From a bacterium (GTDB lineage: Bacteria > 4484-113): a stretch of DNA of 53,868 nt. Position 1 is the first letter of the stretch. Each line of letters starts with the position of its first letter. Where the stretch lies: contig JAGGTK010000072.1 in assembly GCA_021163765.1 (NCBI GenBank), forward strand, positions 70,072 to 123,939, in the 5' to 3' direction. Shown piece by piece: positions 26,615-34,738 of this stretch. The position numbers and the translations under genes are program-made. Under the pieces are notes generated by a model. It saw only the letters and a program-made list of their open reading frames with translations. It searched no databases and was not told the origin of the DNA.

Positions 26615-28993
26615 GTGGCGAACACTGTCCGCCCTCCTGCTGCATTCAATCGTCTTGTGTCTCGGAAGGCAATAGCCGTGGTCATCGTCGCAGCGCTCCT
26701 GGCAGGCCTGGGAGCGTGGTACTACGCGGTCACAGTCTATCCCCTGACGCTTGGCTTTGAGCAGAAGCTGGAGAAGGGATATCTGGGTGCCGCCTACCGC
26801 GAGGTGCGCGCAGAGGCGGCAGCAAACCCGCAGGACGAGGGCCTGGCTCGACTGGTGCGCGTCCTCACGCTCAAGGGCAACTTCGGACGCGCCGACCTGC
26901 TCGCGCGCTCAGCAGGCATACACGACGACCTGCTGGAACTGGCGCGCGACTTCCAGGTGCAGGCTCTCGCAGAGGCCGAAGAAACCGGAACCATCGTCAA
27001 CCACTTCTCCGAGGGCGAGCTTTCGGCGTTGCAGGGATACCCCGCATACCAGAACCTGAAGTTTTTTGTGGGCTACCAGCAGGCATTGCTCGGTGACTGG
27101 AACGCGGCGAAGGACTACTTCTGGATGGCCTGGCGCGACGGCGTTTCGCCCGAACTCAAGCCCTACTTGCAGTATTACTACGCACGGGCGCTTATCCGCG
27201 AAGGCGACGAACGCGAAGCGGAGCGTGGCCGCTACCTGCTTAGTAAGCTGGCAGCGAAAGCGCCCCCCGGCCTGCCCGCACGCATCGCCCTTAACCAGCT
27301 CCAGGCGGCAATCGCCGGCGGGCAGGATGGCTTCTTCTCCAATTACCTAAGCCGCATCGCTGGCGCAAGCACTTCCTGGGAGTACCCGAAGGCGCTGGTG
27401 GACCTGGGGAACTACTATATGGCGCATAAAGAGCCACTGAAGGCCGCCCAGCACTTCTTGAAAGCCCTCGCGGAGCATCCAGACCGCTACGGAACCAAGC
27501 GCTCCACAGCGCTCGGACTGGCTGACGCGCTGGAAGCGCTGGACGGGAAGCTCGACGAGTTGGCCGGCGACTTTACCGGCAGCGACGGGGAGAACCTGCT
27601 CTACGCCTGGGTGGAGCTTCTCGAAGCGCTCAAGGAGCTGCCGCGCGCGGAAAAGCCGCTTTCGCAGCTATCCTCATCTGAGGGTGCAGCAGGAGCTCGT
27701 TTCCAGGCAATGGAAGCGCTCTCCCTCCTCTACTCCGAAACCAAGCGCCAGAAGGATTTCGAAGCACTGCTGCTGGCTGAAAACCTCTTGCCTGCGCCCG
27801 ACAGCGTCCTCCAGGCCTCATACCTGAACTTCGCGCGGATGCTGTGGAAGCAGGGCCAGACGTTTCCGGCCCGGGGATATTTCGAGAAAGCTGCAAAGCT
27901 TGACGGCCCGCACCGAAGCGACGCCCTCTTTGAACACTACCAGCTTCTGAAGGAGCGTTCCGCCGACCTCGACGAGGCCAAAGCAATCGGGCTGCTTGAA
28001 GGTGTGATTGCTGATACGTCGAGCGACCACCGGGTTGAAGCGTGCGAAGAGCTTATTGCGCTTGCGGTGCTGACCGGCCACGACGGTCTGGCACGGGAGA
28101 CCGTTTCGGCAGTCGAAGAGTCTGCGCCCGAAGTCGCGCGCTTCTGGCGAATTGCACTCGCGGACAGAGCGGGGGACATCGATACAGCCGCCCGCGAGCG
28201 CGAGTCCATATGCGTCAGAAACTTCAGCTATTACGAGCTAAAGGCGCTTGGCGCACTGACGCGCGACCGTATCGAAACGGACAACAAAGCGTTTTATTTG
28301 CAGGACGAGGACGCTGCCGAGTATCTGGCGGGCGCATTCCTGCACGACCTTGCTCTGTCGGCCTCAGGTGTCGCTGACTACAGCGAACTCCCGCCGCTGC
28401 TCGCCGCTATCTGCCTGCGCAACACTGAACTTACGAAGAATATTAAGGCCTCGAGCTGGATGGCAACCGGGCTTCTGGAGGGCGGCCCCGTGTTTGATGA
28501 ATCGCTTACAGGCTACGTGCTCTCAATCGCGTATCCCACACTGTACGTTCACGAAGTGCAGGCGGCTGCCGATCGCTACAACGTTGATTCCGCACTCATC
28601 TACGCTGTGATGAAAAAGGAGAGCAACTTCGACCCGGACGCCACATCGTCCGCCGGAGCAGCCGGGCTGATGCAACTGATGCCGGCCACGGCGAGTTCCT
28701 TCAACCGCTTCCTGCCTGAAGAGCTGCGCGGGCGCGCGCTTACCGACCCGGAGCGCAACATCCACCTGGGTGCCGCGTATCTTTCCAGCCTCCAAACTGC
28801 TTACTGGCGCGACCATCTTGTGCTTTCGGCCTACAACGGGGGTCCGGGCAACCTGAACCGCTGGCTGCGACTTGTGGGAACCGCCGACCCGATTCTGTTC
28901 GTAGATCTCATACCGAACAGCGAAAATGAGCAATTCGTGAAGAAAGCCCTGAAATACGCGGCGGTCTATCGGCTGGTTCTCCAGTCGAAGTGA
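26615..28993 (+). CDS. Slt-type lytic transglycosylase with TPR-like helical repeats
   Basis: 792 aa, starting at GTG 26615, 4 bp after alr. One membrane anchor (about 17-40), then about 570 residues of TPR-like helical repeats, then the SLT domain at the C-terminus (about 640-790). The catalytic Glu is in MKKESNFDPDATS, followed by AAGLMQLMPATA and AYNGGPGN. It cleaves glycan strands of peptidoglycan, forming 1,6-anhydro ends. Linked to alr and so to wall synthesis. It resembles Slt70 in plan but is anchored rather than soluble. Confidence 0.93.
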   Translation: MANTVRPPAAFNRLVSRKAIAVVIVAALLAGLGAWYYAVTVYPLTLGFEQKLEKGYLGAAYREVRAEAAANPQDEGLARLVRVLTLKGNFGRADLLARSAGIHDDLLELARDFQVQALAEAEETGTIVNHFSEGELSALQGYPAYQNLKFFVGYQQALLGDWNAAKDYFWMAWRDGVSPELKPYLQYYYARALIREGDEREAERGRYLLSKLAAKAPPGLPARIALNQLQAAIAGGQDGFFSNYLSRIAGASTSWEYPKALVDLGNYYMAHKEPLKAAQHFLKALAEHPDRYGTKRSTALGLADALEALDGKLDELAGDFTGSDGENLLYAWVELLEALKELPRAEKPLSQLSSSEGAAGARFQAMEALSLLYSETKRQKDFEALLLAENLLPAPDSVLQASYLNFARMLWKQGQTFPARGYFEKAAKLDGPHRSDALFEHYQLLKERSADLDEAKAIGLLEGVIADTSSDHRVEACEELIALAVLTGHDGLARETVSAVEESAPEVARFWRIALADRAGDIDTAARERESICVRNFSYYELKALGALTRDRIETDNKAFYLQDEDAAEYLAGAFLHDLALSASGVADYSELPPLLAAICLRNTELTKNIKASSWMATGLLEGGPVFDESLTGYVLSIAYPTLYVHEVQAAADRYNVDSALIYAVMKKESNFDPDATSSAGAAGLMQLMPATASSFNRFLPEELRGRALTDPERNIHLGAAYLSSLQTAYWRDHLVLSAYNGGPGNLNRWLRLVGTADPILFVDLIPNSENEQFVKKALKYAAVYRLVLQSK

Positions 28994-29015
28994 TGCCAGA
29001 ACCGCTAAAATGCGG

Positions 29016-29021
29016 TAGAAT
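29016..29021 (+). promoter_or_regulatory. -10 box before the TPR gene
   Basis: TAGAAT 25 nt before TTG 29047. No matching -35 was seen. The leader holds GGAGG. Confidence 0.4.
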
Positions 29022-29046
29022 GTGATTGTCTTAGGAGGTATCCCGC

Positions 29047-29439
29047 TTGGTCAATAACGTTGAGCTGTTCTCTGACGCGAAAGCCAGCACTGTGCTGGCA
29101 CCGCGCACGCGCGGGGAGTTGCTTCGAAGGGCGAAAGCCAAATACGACGAAAATCACGATGACTTCGAAGCGATTGTCAATTACGCCGACGCGCTGTTCA
29201 ACAGCCACAGATTCGAAGAGGCCGAGAAGATTTTAGCCGAAGCGTGCGCTCTCAAGGAAACACCGGACTTGCTCTTTAATCTGGGATTCGTCACCTGCAT
29301 TAACGGCAAGGAAGAAGAGGCAAAGAAGCTGTACCGCAGGGTCATAGATCTCAGCTCGGGAACGCATCTCGCCAAGAGCGCCGAATACGAGCTCTGGAAG
29401 ATGGGAGAGAAGATTGAAGCCCGGTGGCTGAAGAAGTAG
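29047..29439 (+). CDS. Small TPR-repeat protein
   Basis: 130 aa. Two to three TPR helices are visible (residues about 38-115: AIVNYADALFNSHRFEEAEK and LLFNLGFVTCINGKEEEAKK). No signal peptide. The start is TTG 29047, preceded by GGAGG at 8 nt. A TAGAAT -10 box lies at 29016-29021, so it may have its own transcript separate from the lytic transglycosylase gene 53 bp upstream. Likely a cytosolic protein-interaction module; partner unknown. Confidence 0.82.
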   Translation: MVNNVELFSDAKASTVLAPRTRGELLRRAKAKYDENHDDFEAIVNYADALFNSHRFEEAEKILAEACALKETPDLLFNLGFVTCINGKEEEAKKLYRRVIDLSSGTHLAKSAEYELWKMGEKIEARWLKK

Positions 29440-29525
29440 CCGCACGTCCCGCGACGCTGCCGCTTTGACTTATTGCGCGGGTTCGGGCCGCTGACAGAGA
29501 GCAGCCGGATTGTCCCCTTTCACTG

Positions 29526-29534
29526 TGCTAAACT
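29526..29534 (+). promoter_or_regulatory. Extended -10 promoter of the dipeptidase gene
   Basis: TGCTAAACT ending 6 nt before GTG 29541, with no room for a ribosome site; a leaderless transcript is predicted. No good -35. Confidence 0.5.
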
Positions 29535-29540
29535 TCTGAC

Positions 29541-30554
29541 GTGGAAAGCCCGCGACCGTTCATCGTCGACTCACATCAGGACATCGCCTGGCACGTTCAC
29601 AAGTACAGGCGCGACTTCTCACTTACTGAAGCACCGGGAAAGGCCATGGTTACACTGCCATTCCTGTTAGCGGGCGGTGTGGCGCTCTCCTTCGTCACTC
29701 TGTTCGCCGAGCACAACGCGCCGCGCCCCGTGCGGAGGAAGCGGCTGCTGCGCGAGCTGGAGTTCTACCTGGAGTTGCCGGAGAAGTTCCCCCGGAACGT
29801 GATGCAGGTGGCAAGCGTCGAAGAACTGCACGACCTGCGCGGGAAAGCTGCTGCCGGGGGCGAGGTCTGGGGATTTATGCTGGCAATGGAAGGGGCAGAC
29901 CTTCTGGAATCGCCCGACGAGATTCAGATGTTTCACGAAAAGGGCTTGCGGATGCTGTCGCTGACGTGGAACGAGCGAAACCGGTGGGCAGCCGGCGCAA
30001 ACCACCAGGGTGGGCTTACTCAGGAAGGCGCCCTGCTGCTTCACAAGATGCGCGAGCTTGGAATCATCCTTGACGTCTCTCACCTCAACGAGCAGAGCTT
30101 TTTCGACGCAGCCAAGCAGTGGAGCGGGCCCCTTTGCGCAACGCACAGCAATCCCGCAGCGCTGTGTGAGAACACACGAAACCTCACCGATGAGCAGCTC
30201 CACCTTTTGCACGAGCGTGGTGCCGTCGTGGGCACGCTGCTCTACAACGGGTTCCTGGACAGCTCGTGGCGGAGTGGGGGCCCGCAGACACCTCTGCCGC
30301 GCGTGGCCGAACACATCGAATACCTGATAGGCAGCCTGGGCAGCGGCGGCGTGGGCATAGGGTCGGATTTCGACGGCGGGCTAACCGCAAACAATACTCC
30401 CGAAGGGCTGAACACTATCGCCGATCTGCCAGAGCTGGGCGCGGAGTTGCAGCGCCGGGGCCACAGCGCCGGGCTGGTGGCCGGAGTCCTCGGCGAAAAC
30501 TGGTTCCAGTTCCTTGGGCGGCACCTGCCGCAGCGGGCTAGCCCTCGACCTTAA
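29541..30554 (+). CDS. Membrane dipeptidase (peptidase M19)
   Basis: 337 aa; zinc-dependent dipeptidase of the renal dipeptidase family, often active on D-amino-acid dipeptides from cell-wall turnover. Metal ligands are seen in VDSHQDIAW, AMEGAD, DVSHLNE, ATHSNPAA and GIGSDFDGG. No signal peptide. The start is GTG 29541 directly after an extended -10. It converges with the thiolase gene and overlaps its end by 17 bp. Confidence 0.93.
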   Translation: MESPRPFIVDSHQDIAWHVHKYRRDFSLTEAPGKAMVTLPFLLAGGVALSFVTLFAEHNAPRPVRRKRLLRELEFYLELPEKFPRNVMQVASVEELHDLRGKAAAGGEVWGFMLAMEGADLLESPDEIQMFHEKGLRMLSLTWNERNRWAAGANHQGGLTQEGALLLHKMRELGIILDVSHLNEQSFFDAAKQWSGPLCATHSNPAALCENTRNLTDEQLHLLHERGAVVGTLLYNGFLDSSWRSGGPQTPLPRVAEHIEYLIGSLGSGGVGIGSDFDGGLTANNTPEGLNTIADLPELGAELQRRGHSAGLVAGVLGENWFQFLGRHLPQRASPRP

Positions 30555-31722
30555 GCAGGATTGAATCTCCCTGCCCCGAGCCTGAGCAGATTGCGGCGAT
30601 TCCGTAGCCGCCCCCGCGCCGGCGAAGCTCGTAGGCAAGCGTCATTGTTATCCGCGCGCCGCTCATACCGATGGGATGGCCCAGCGCGATGGCGCCGCCG
30701 TTGACGTTCACCTTCTCTATATCCCAGTTCAGCTCCTTGCCGCAGGCAAGCGCCACCGCGGCGAACGCCTCGTTGAATTCCAGCAGGTCTATTTGGTCAA
30801 GCGCCATGCCGGTCTTGTCCAGGAGCTTCTTTGTGGACACTGCGGGTGCTATCGGAAACTCGCTGGGCTTCAGTGCTGCGTAAGCGTAATCAACGATTGT
30901 CGCCAGCGGCTTGATGCCCAGCTTGTCCGCCTTCTCGCGGGTGCAGACGATGACCGCACCGCCCGCGTCGTTTACTCCGGGCGCGTTGCCTGCGGTGATG
31001 GTCCCGTCCTTGGCGAAAGCCGGCCGCAGCTTTGCCAGGCTCTCGACCGTGGTTCCGAAGCGCGGGAACTCGTCCTGCTCAAACATTATCGGGTCTTTCT
31101 TGCGCTGCGGCACCGGGAACGGCGTAATCTCCTCGGCCAGGCGGCCTTCGGTAATCGCAGCCTCGGCCAGATTCTGGCTCCGGCAAGCGTACTCGTCCTG
31201 CTCCTCGCGGGAAAGGCCGTACTTTTTCGCGGTCGAGTCCCCGTGGAGCCCCATATGCACGTCGTCGAACGCGCACCACAGGCCGTCGTGAATCATCAGA
31301 TCAGCCACGTTCTCATCGCCCATGCGCTTGCCCCAGCGCATGTTGAAGGACGCGTAAGGCACCTGGCTCATGGATTCGATTCCGCCGGCGATGACAAGCT
31401 CGGCCTGGCCGCCCCTTATCAGCATATCCGCCAGCGTAATTGACCGCATCCCGGACGCGCACACTTTGTTAACCGTAAACGACGGTACCTCAACCGGAAG
31501 CCCCGCTCTGATGGCGCACTGGCGAGACGGGATCTGCCCGGCTCCGGCCTGGACAACCATACCCATAATCACATCGTCAATCTCGTTGGTGGGGAGATTA
31601 TTCCGCTCAACGAGCGTCTTGATACAGTGGGCACCAAGGTCTACCGCAGGGATATCCTTCAGTGTTCCGCCGTACTTGCCTATCGCCGTTCGAGTGGCGT
31701 CAAGTATCACAACGTCGGACAT
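30538..31722 (-). CDS. Acetyl-CoA C-acetyltransferase (thiolase)
   Basis: 394 aa. Condenses two acetyl-CoA to acetoacetyl-CoA or runs the reverse reaction. Active residues: Cys88 in NKVCASGMRS, His349 in ALGHPIGMSG and Cys379 in AICSGSGQG. Full length and close to biosynthetic thiolases (AtoB/PhaA type). Starts at ATG 31722 with AGGAGG 9 nt upstream. No other fatty-acid or PHB gene is near, so the pathway cannot be told. Its own TGCTAGAAT promoter sits in the 42-bp gap after the glycosyltransferase gene. Confidence 0.95.
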   Translation of the reverse strand: MSDVVILDATRTAIGKYGGTLKDIPAVDLGAHCIKTLVERNNLPTNEIDDVIMGMVVQAGAGQIPSRQCAIRAGLPVEVPSFTVNKVCASGMRSITLADMLIRGGQAELVIAGGIESMSQVPYASFNMRWGKRMGDENVADLMIHDGLWCAFDDVHMGLHGDSTAKKYGLSREEQDEYACRSQNLAEAAITEGRLAEEITPFPVPQRKKDPIMFEQDEFPRFGTTVESLAKLRPAFAKDGTITAGNAPGVNDAGGAVIVCTREKADKLGIKPLATIVDYAYAALKPSEFPIAPAVSTKKLLDKTGMALDQIDLLEFNEAFAAVALACGKELNWDIEKVNVNGGAIALGHPIGMSGARITMTLAYELRRRGGGYGIAAICSGSGQGDSILLKVEG

Positions 31723-31751
31723 GGGATTGCACCTCCTAGCTTAGTGGGCCT

Positions 31752-31760
31752 ATTCTAGCA
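31752..31760 (-). promoter_or_regulatory. Extended -10 promoter of the thiolase gene
   Basis: Minus-strand TGCTAGAAT 29 nt before ATG 31722; the leader contains AGGAGG. Same 9-mer as before ffh, secG and the glycosyltransferase gene. Confidence 0.6.
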
Positions 31761-31764
31761 CACG

Positions 31765-32652
31765 TTACTGCGGAGCGGCACCGAAAGCCATGGAAAGATA
31801 ATGCGGTATTGTGCCCCAGTCGCCGGACAGCATCCTCTGCGGTATCCGCAACAGAAGATACAACCGATACCACGGGACGGGCCGGAGCAAATCCAGGTTC
31901 CGCCGTAGAAACAGCGCCTGGTTGCGCAACAGGCTCCTCCTCTTGCCGCGGTCTCCCAGCACGCGATTGAGCGTTTGTGAATGCGCATGCTTGACCACCG
32001 CGTCCGTGCAGATCACGGTCGCCAGCCCCATCCGGCGCGCCCTGTAGCCCAGGTCCACATCCTCCCAGTATGCGCGCCCGAACGCCGGTTCAAAGCCGCC
32101 CAGTTCGTTGAAATGCTCCCGCCGGCAGACAAAAAACGCCCCGCACAGCGGCGCGGTTCTGAGCCTGTCACCCAATATGCCCGCCGCTTCCTGCCAGTCC
32201 TCAACGATGATATCCTGCACCGGCCTGAGCCACGGCAAGCCGCGCGATATCCACATTTCCTGAAGGTTCTCGACCCGCCTCAGGGCTTCGGCGAATACGA
32301 GCGGCATCAGTGCGAATACGCCGCTCGACCCCTCCAGCTTTTCCACCAGCGGTTCGAACACGTCGCCGTCCAGAGAGATGTCGGAGTTGACGAAAGCCAG
32401 ATACTCTCCCGATGCCGCCGCCGCCCCCCGGTTGCAGTTGCCGCCGTAGCCCAGGTTCTGATCACCGACGACCAGGCGCACGCGGGGAAAGCGCTCTGCG
32501 ACCAGGGTGCGGCTGCCATCGGTCGAAGCGTCATCCGCAACGATAATCTCCCATTCATACTGCGCCGCCGAAAGGCTGCTCTGGAGGCTCCCCAGCAGAG
32601 ACGGGAGCAGCTCCTCACCGTTAAAGTTGGGTACGATTACAGACAGGCGCAT
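31765..32652 (-). CDS. Family 2 glycosyltransferase
   Basis: 295 aa, GT-A fold, inverting. SVIVPNFNGEELL and VADDASTDGS bind the nucleotide sugar, NLGYGGNCNRGAAAA and FVNSDIS hold the metal-type motif, and GRAYWEDVDLGYRARRMG is the catalytic ED region of rhamnosyl/galactofuranosyl-type enzymes. No membrane helix. It probably builds a surface polysaccharide; acceptor unknown. The ATG lies 2 nt after the T-run of the upstream gene's terminator, and the only ribosome-site-like GTGGGG is inside that hairpin. Confidence 0.92.
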   Translation of the reverse strand: MRLSVIVPNFNGEELLPSLLGSLQSSLSAAQYEWEIIVADDASTDGSRTLVAERFPRVRLVVGDQNLGYGGNCNRGAAAASGEYLAFVNSDISLDGDVFEPLVEKLEGSSGVFALMPLVFAEALRRVENLQEMWISRGLPWLRPVQDIIVEDWQEAAGILGDRLRTAPLCGAFFVCRREHFNELGGFEPAFGRAYWEDVDLGYRARRMGLATVICTDAVVKHAHSQTLNRVLGDRGKRRSLLRNQALFLRRNLDLLRPVPWYRLYLLLRIPQRMLSGDWGTIPHYLSMAFGAAPQ

Positions 32653-32654
32653 AG

Positions 32655-32687
32655 AAAAAGCCCCACAACCTTAAAGGCTGCAGGGCT
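32655..32687 (-). terminator. Rho-independent terminator of the NHL-type lipoprotein gene
   Basis: A 12-bp stem (32676-32687 with 32659-32670, including three G-U pairs) with a 5 nt loop, then five T at 32659-32655 on the minus strand. It lies 27 bp after the lipoprotein stop and abuts the glycosyltransferase ATG. Confidence 0.8.
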
Positions 32688-32688
32688 G

Positions 32689-32697
32689 ATTCTAGCA
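32689..32697 (-). promoter_or_regulatory. Extended -10 promoter of the glycosyltransferase gene
   Basis: Minus-strand TGCTAGAAT. Transcription would begin about 32683, inside the terminator stem, so the new RNA lacks the outer base pairs of the hairpin. A weak TTAAGC -35 overlaps the stop codon of the upstream gene. Confidence 0.5.
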
Positions 32698-32713
32698 GGT
32701 TCAATCCGGTCGC

Positions 32714-34693
32714 TTAATCAGGCGGTATCGGAACCATATAGACCGTATAGTCGTTTGTTGTCTGGCCGGCAACGATGTGAACGTCCTTGGTCACTGTAGC
32801 GTAGTACTCGTGCGTGAATTCGGCCTGGTAATCCCCGGCGAGAATGTCGTCGAAGTTGAACTTGCCGTACTGGTCGGTAATGGTGGTCATCGATGTCGGC
32901 AGGATGCGCACGGTAACCTCCGGGATTGGCAGGCGGGTAACATCATCGTAGACCGCGCCGACGTAGTTGCCGATGGTATGAGGCTCGCGCGGATACAGGT
33001 TGAAGCTGACCATCACGGTTTCGTCGTTAATCAGCTCAAGGCTCGTGTGGTCGGTGCTGAAGTTGGTCTTCGTGGCAACCAGATGGTACATCCCTAAAGG
33101 CAGGTCTTCAAACCGGTATTCTCCGTTGATGTTGGTTTCGACGCTGTCAATTGGCCCGTTTGCATTCATAATGGATACCAGCGCGCCCGCCATTCCGACG
33201 CGCGGGGTCAGGCCCGCGTTATACACAAATCCGCCGACGCTCCCGAAATCGTAAGGCGCCGGGGCTGACGGGAATACGCGGAGCAGCCCGGCTGCATCCT
33301 CGCCACCGTACGTGTCGCAGATAAAGACTGTTCCATCAAGGCCAATGGTAACCTCGCTGGGGGCAACCAGGTGGTTGCCCGCGGTGCCCCTGATGCCGTC
33401 ACCAATCTGCTTGACATAGTAACCTTCAGTATTGAATACCTGGACCCGGCGGTTCCCCGGGTCGCACACGTAAAGCTCGTCCGTCCGCGGGTCAACACCC
33501 ATCCCTGAAGGGCCGCCCTGGGTAAGATCCGCGTCCTCAAGCCCGCCATCGGGGTTATACGGCGGGCTCCAGGAGAAGCTCCCGGGGAGCGCGCCTGCGG
33601 GCAGGCCAATGATAGGCGAATACCCATACGCGTTGTCCATCAGGCCACGCACCGTGTAGTTAAACGGGACCTCGGTCATATCCACCGTGATGCTGCTGAA
33701 GCCTACGAAGTCGGTCTCCATTATATAGTCGAGCACATAAAGCCTCTGGGGGCCGACCCTGCTCTGCGGATACTTGTTACCGATAGCCAGGTGGCTGCAA
33801 CTGCCGGTGGCATCGCCGTATCCGGACCAGAAGAAGGGGGCGTCAATCGTCCTGGGCGCTTCGTCGTCATCCTCACCCAGCAGTATGGTTGAACCCAGCC
33901 TCGGGGCGATTAAATAGCCGTCCTGAGGATCAAAGAATACCATTGCCTGGGGATAATCTGGAGAAACATTGGTGCAGGTATTGTCGATATCCAGGATGAT
34001 TACAATGGTGCCCTCGCGCGTTACATCCATGCCGTGGGTGCGCATGAGGTCCAGGTAGCACGCTGGAGGCTCAGGGGGGTGAATAGGCGTAGCCGGCCAC
34101 ACTGTGAAGGCGAAGAAATCCTGCACCCTTGGCAGCGGGTAGAACTTTAGCCCGTCCGGTGTTGCCCTGTCCTCAACGGTTACCTGGTCATCCAGGTTGG
34201 GAGCGTAAATGACCGCGATGCCACCCCACTGGCCGGTATCAAATTGGTTAACTGCAATAACCGGATAGTCCGGGAAAGGATATTCCGTGTCATCGCCGTC
34301 CTCGGGGAACGGGTCGGGTGGAAGCACAGCCACATCCTGAATAGTATCCCAGCCCGCGCTAGCGCCAACAGCTATATTGACCAGATTACCCAGCAGGTCA
34401 AAGCAATAAAGCGCGGTCATATCGGCTACATACACATAGCGCTTGCCGACCGCGACACCGCGCAGGTCAGCGAACTGGGCGCCCCCGGGAAGCGTGAAGT
34501 TGCCCGTGCTGTAGAGAGTCCTCTCTTCCGGGTCGCCCCCGGTTGGCCCGCCGAACGGCGGGATGGGTGAGAAGCCTTCCGAGCCTCCCCCCGGCTGGCC
34601 GGGAGGGGTTTCGCCGCCACCGCCACACGCGGTAAGGCCCAGCGCGAGGGCGAGAATAATCAACGCAGCCGCCGTAATTACTAATCGTTTCAT
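32714..34693 (-). CDS. NHL/propeller lipoprotein with two carboxypeptidase-regulatory-like domains
   Basis: 659 aa. Lipoprotein signal with lipobox LTAC (Cys23), then a Gly/Pro-rich linker. The middle (about 60-480) has NHL/propeller-like repeats such as FADLRGVAVGKRYVYVADM and GVDPRTDELYVCDPGNRRV. The C-terminus has two small beta-sandwich domains of the CarboxypepD-regulatory type (about 495-565 and 572-655: GALVSIMNANG, TNINGEYRFEDLPLGMYHLV, VRILPTSMTT, DQYGKFNFDDILAGDY). Exported and lipid-anchored, probably on the surface. GTGG is the only ribosome site seen. Separated by 45 bp from the PLD-like gene. Confidence 0.85.
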   Translation of the reverse strand: MKRLVITAAALIILALALGLTACGGGGETPPGQPGGGSEGFSPIPPFGGPTGGDPEERTLYSTGNFTLPGGAQFADLRGVAVGKRYVYVADMTALYCFDLLGNLVNIAVGASAGWDTIQDVAVLPPDPFPEDGDDTEYPFPDYPVIAVNQFDTGQWGGIAVIYAPNLDDQVTVEDRATPDGLKFYPLPRVQDFFAFTVWPATPIHPPEPPACYLDLMRTHGMDVTREGTIVIILDIDNTCTNVSPDYPQAMVFFDPQDGYLIAPRLGSTILLGEDDDEAPRTIDAPFFWSGYGDATGSCSHLAIGNKYPQSRVGPQRLYVLDYIMETDFVGFSSITVDMTEVPFNYTVRGLMDNAYGYSPIIGLPAGALPGSFSWSPPYNPDGGLEDADLTQGGPSGMGVDPRTDELYVCDPGNRRVQVFNTEGYYVKQIGDGIRGTAGNHLVAPSEVTIGLDGTVFICDTYGGEDAAGLLRVFPSAPAPYDFGSVGGFVYNAGLTPRVGMAGALVSIMNANGPIDSVETNINGEYRFEDLPLGMYHLVATKTNFSTDHTSLELINDETVMVSFNLYPREPHTIGNYVGAVYDDVTRLPIPEVTVRILPTSMTTITDQYGKFNFDDILAGDYQAEFTHEYYATVTKDVHIVAGQTTNDYTVYMVPIPPD

Positions 34694-34738
34694 AGTTCCA
34701 CCACAAATCCTATTTTTCGGAAGACCTACCGTATCCCG

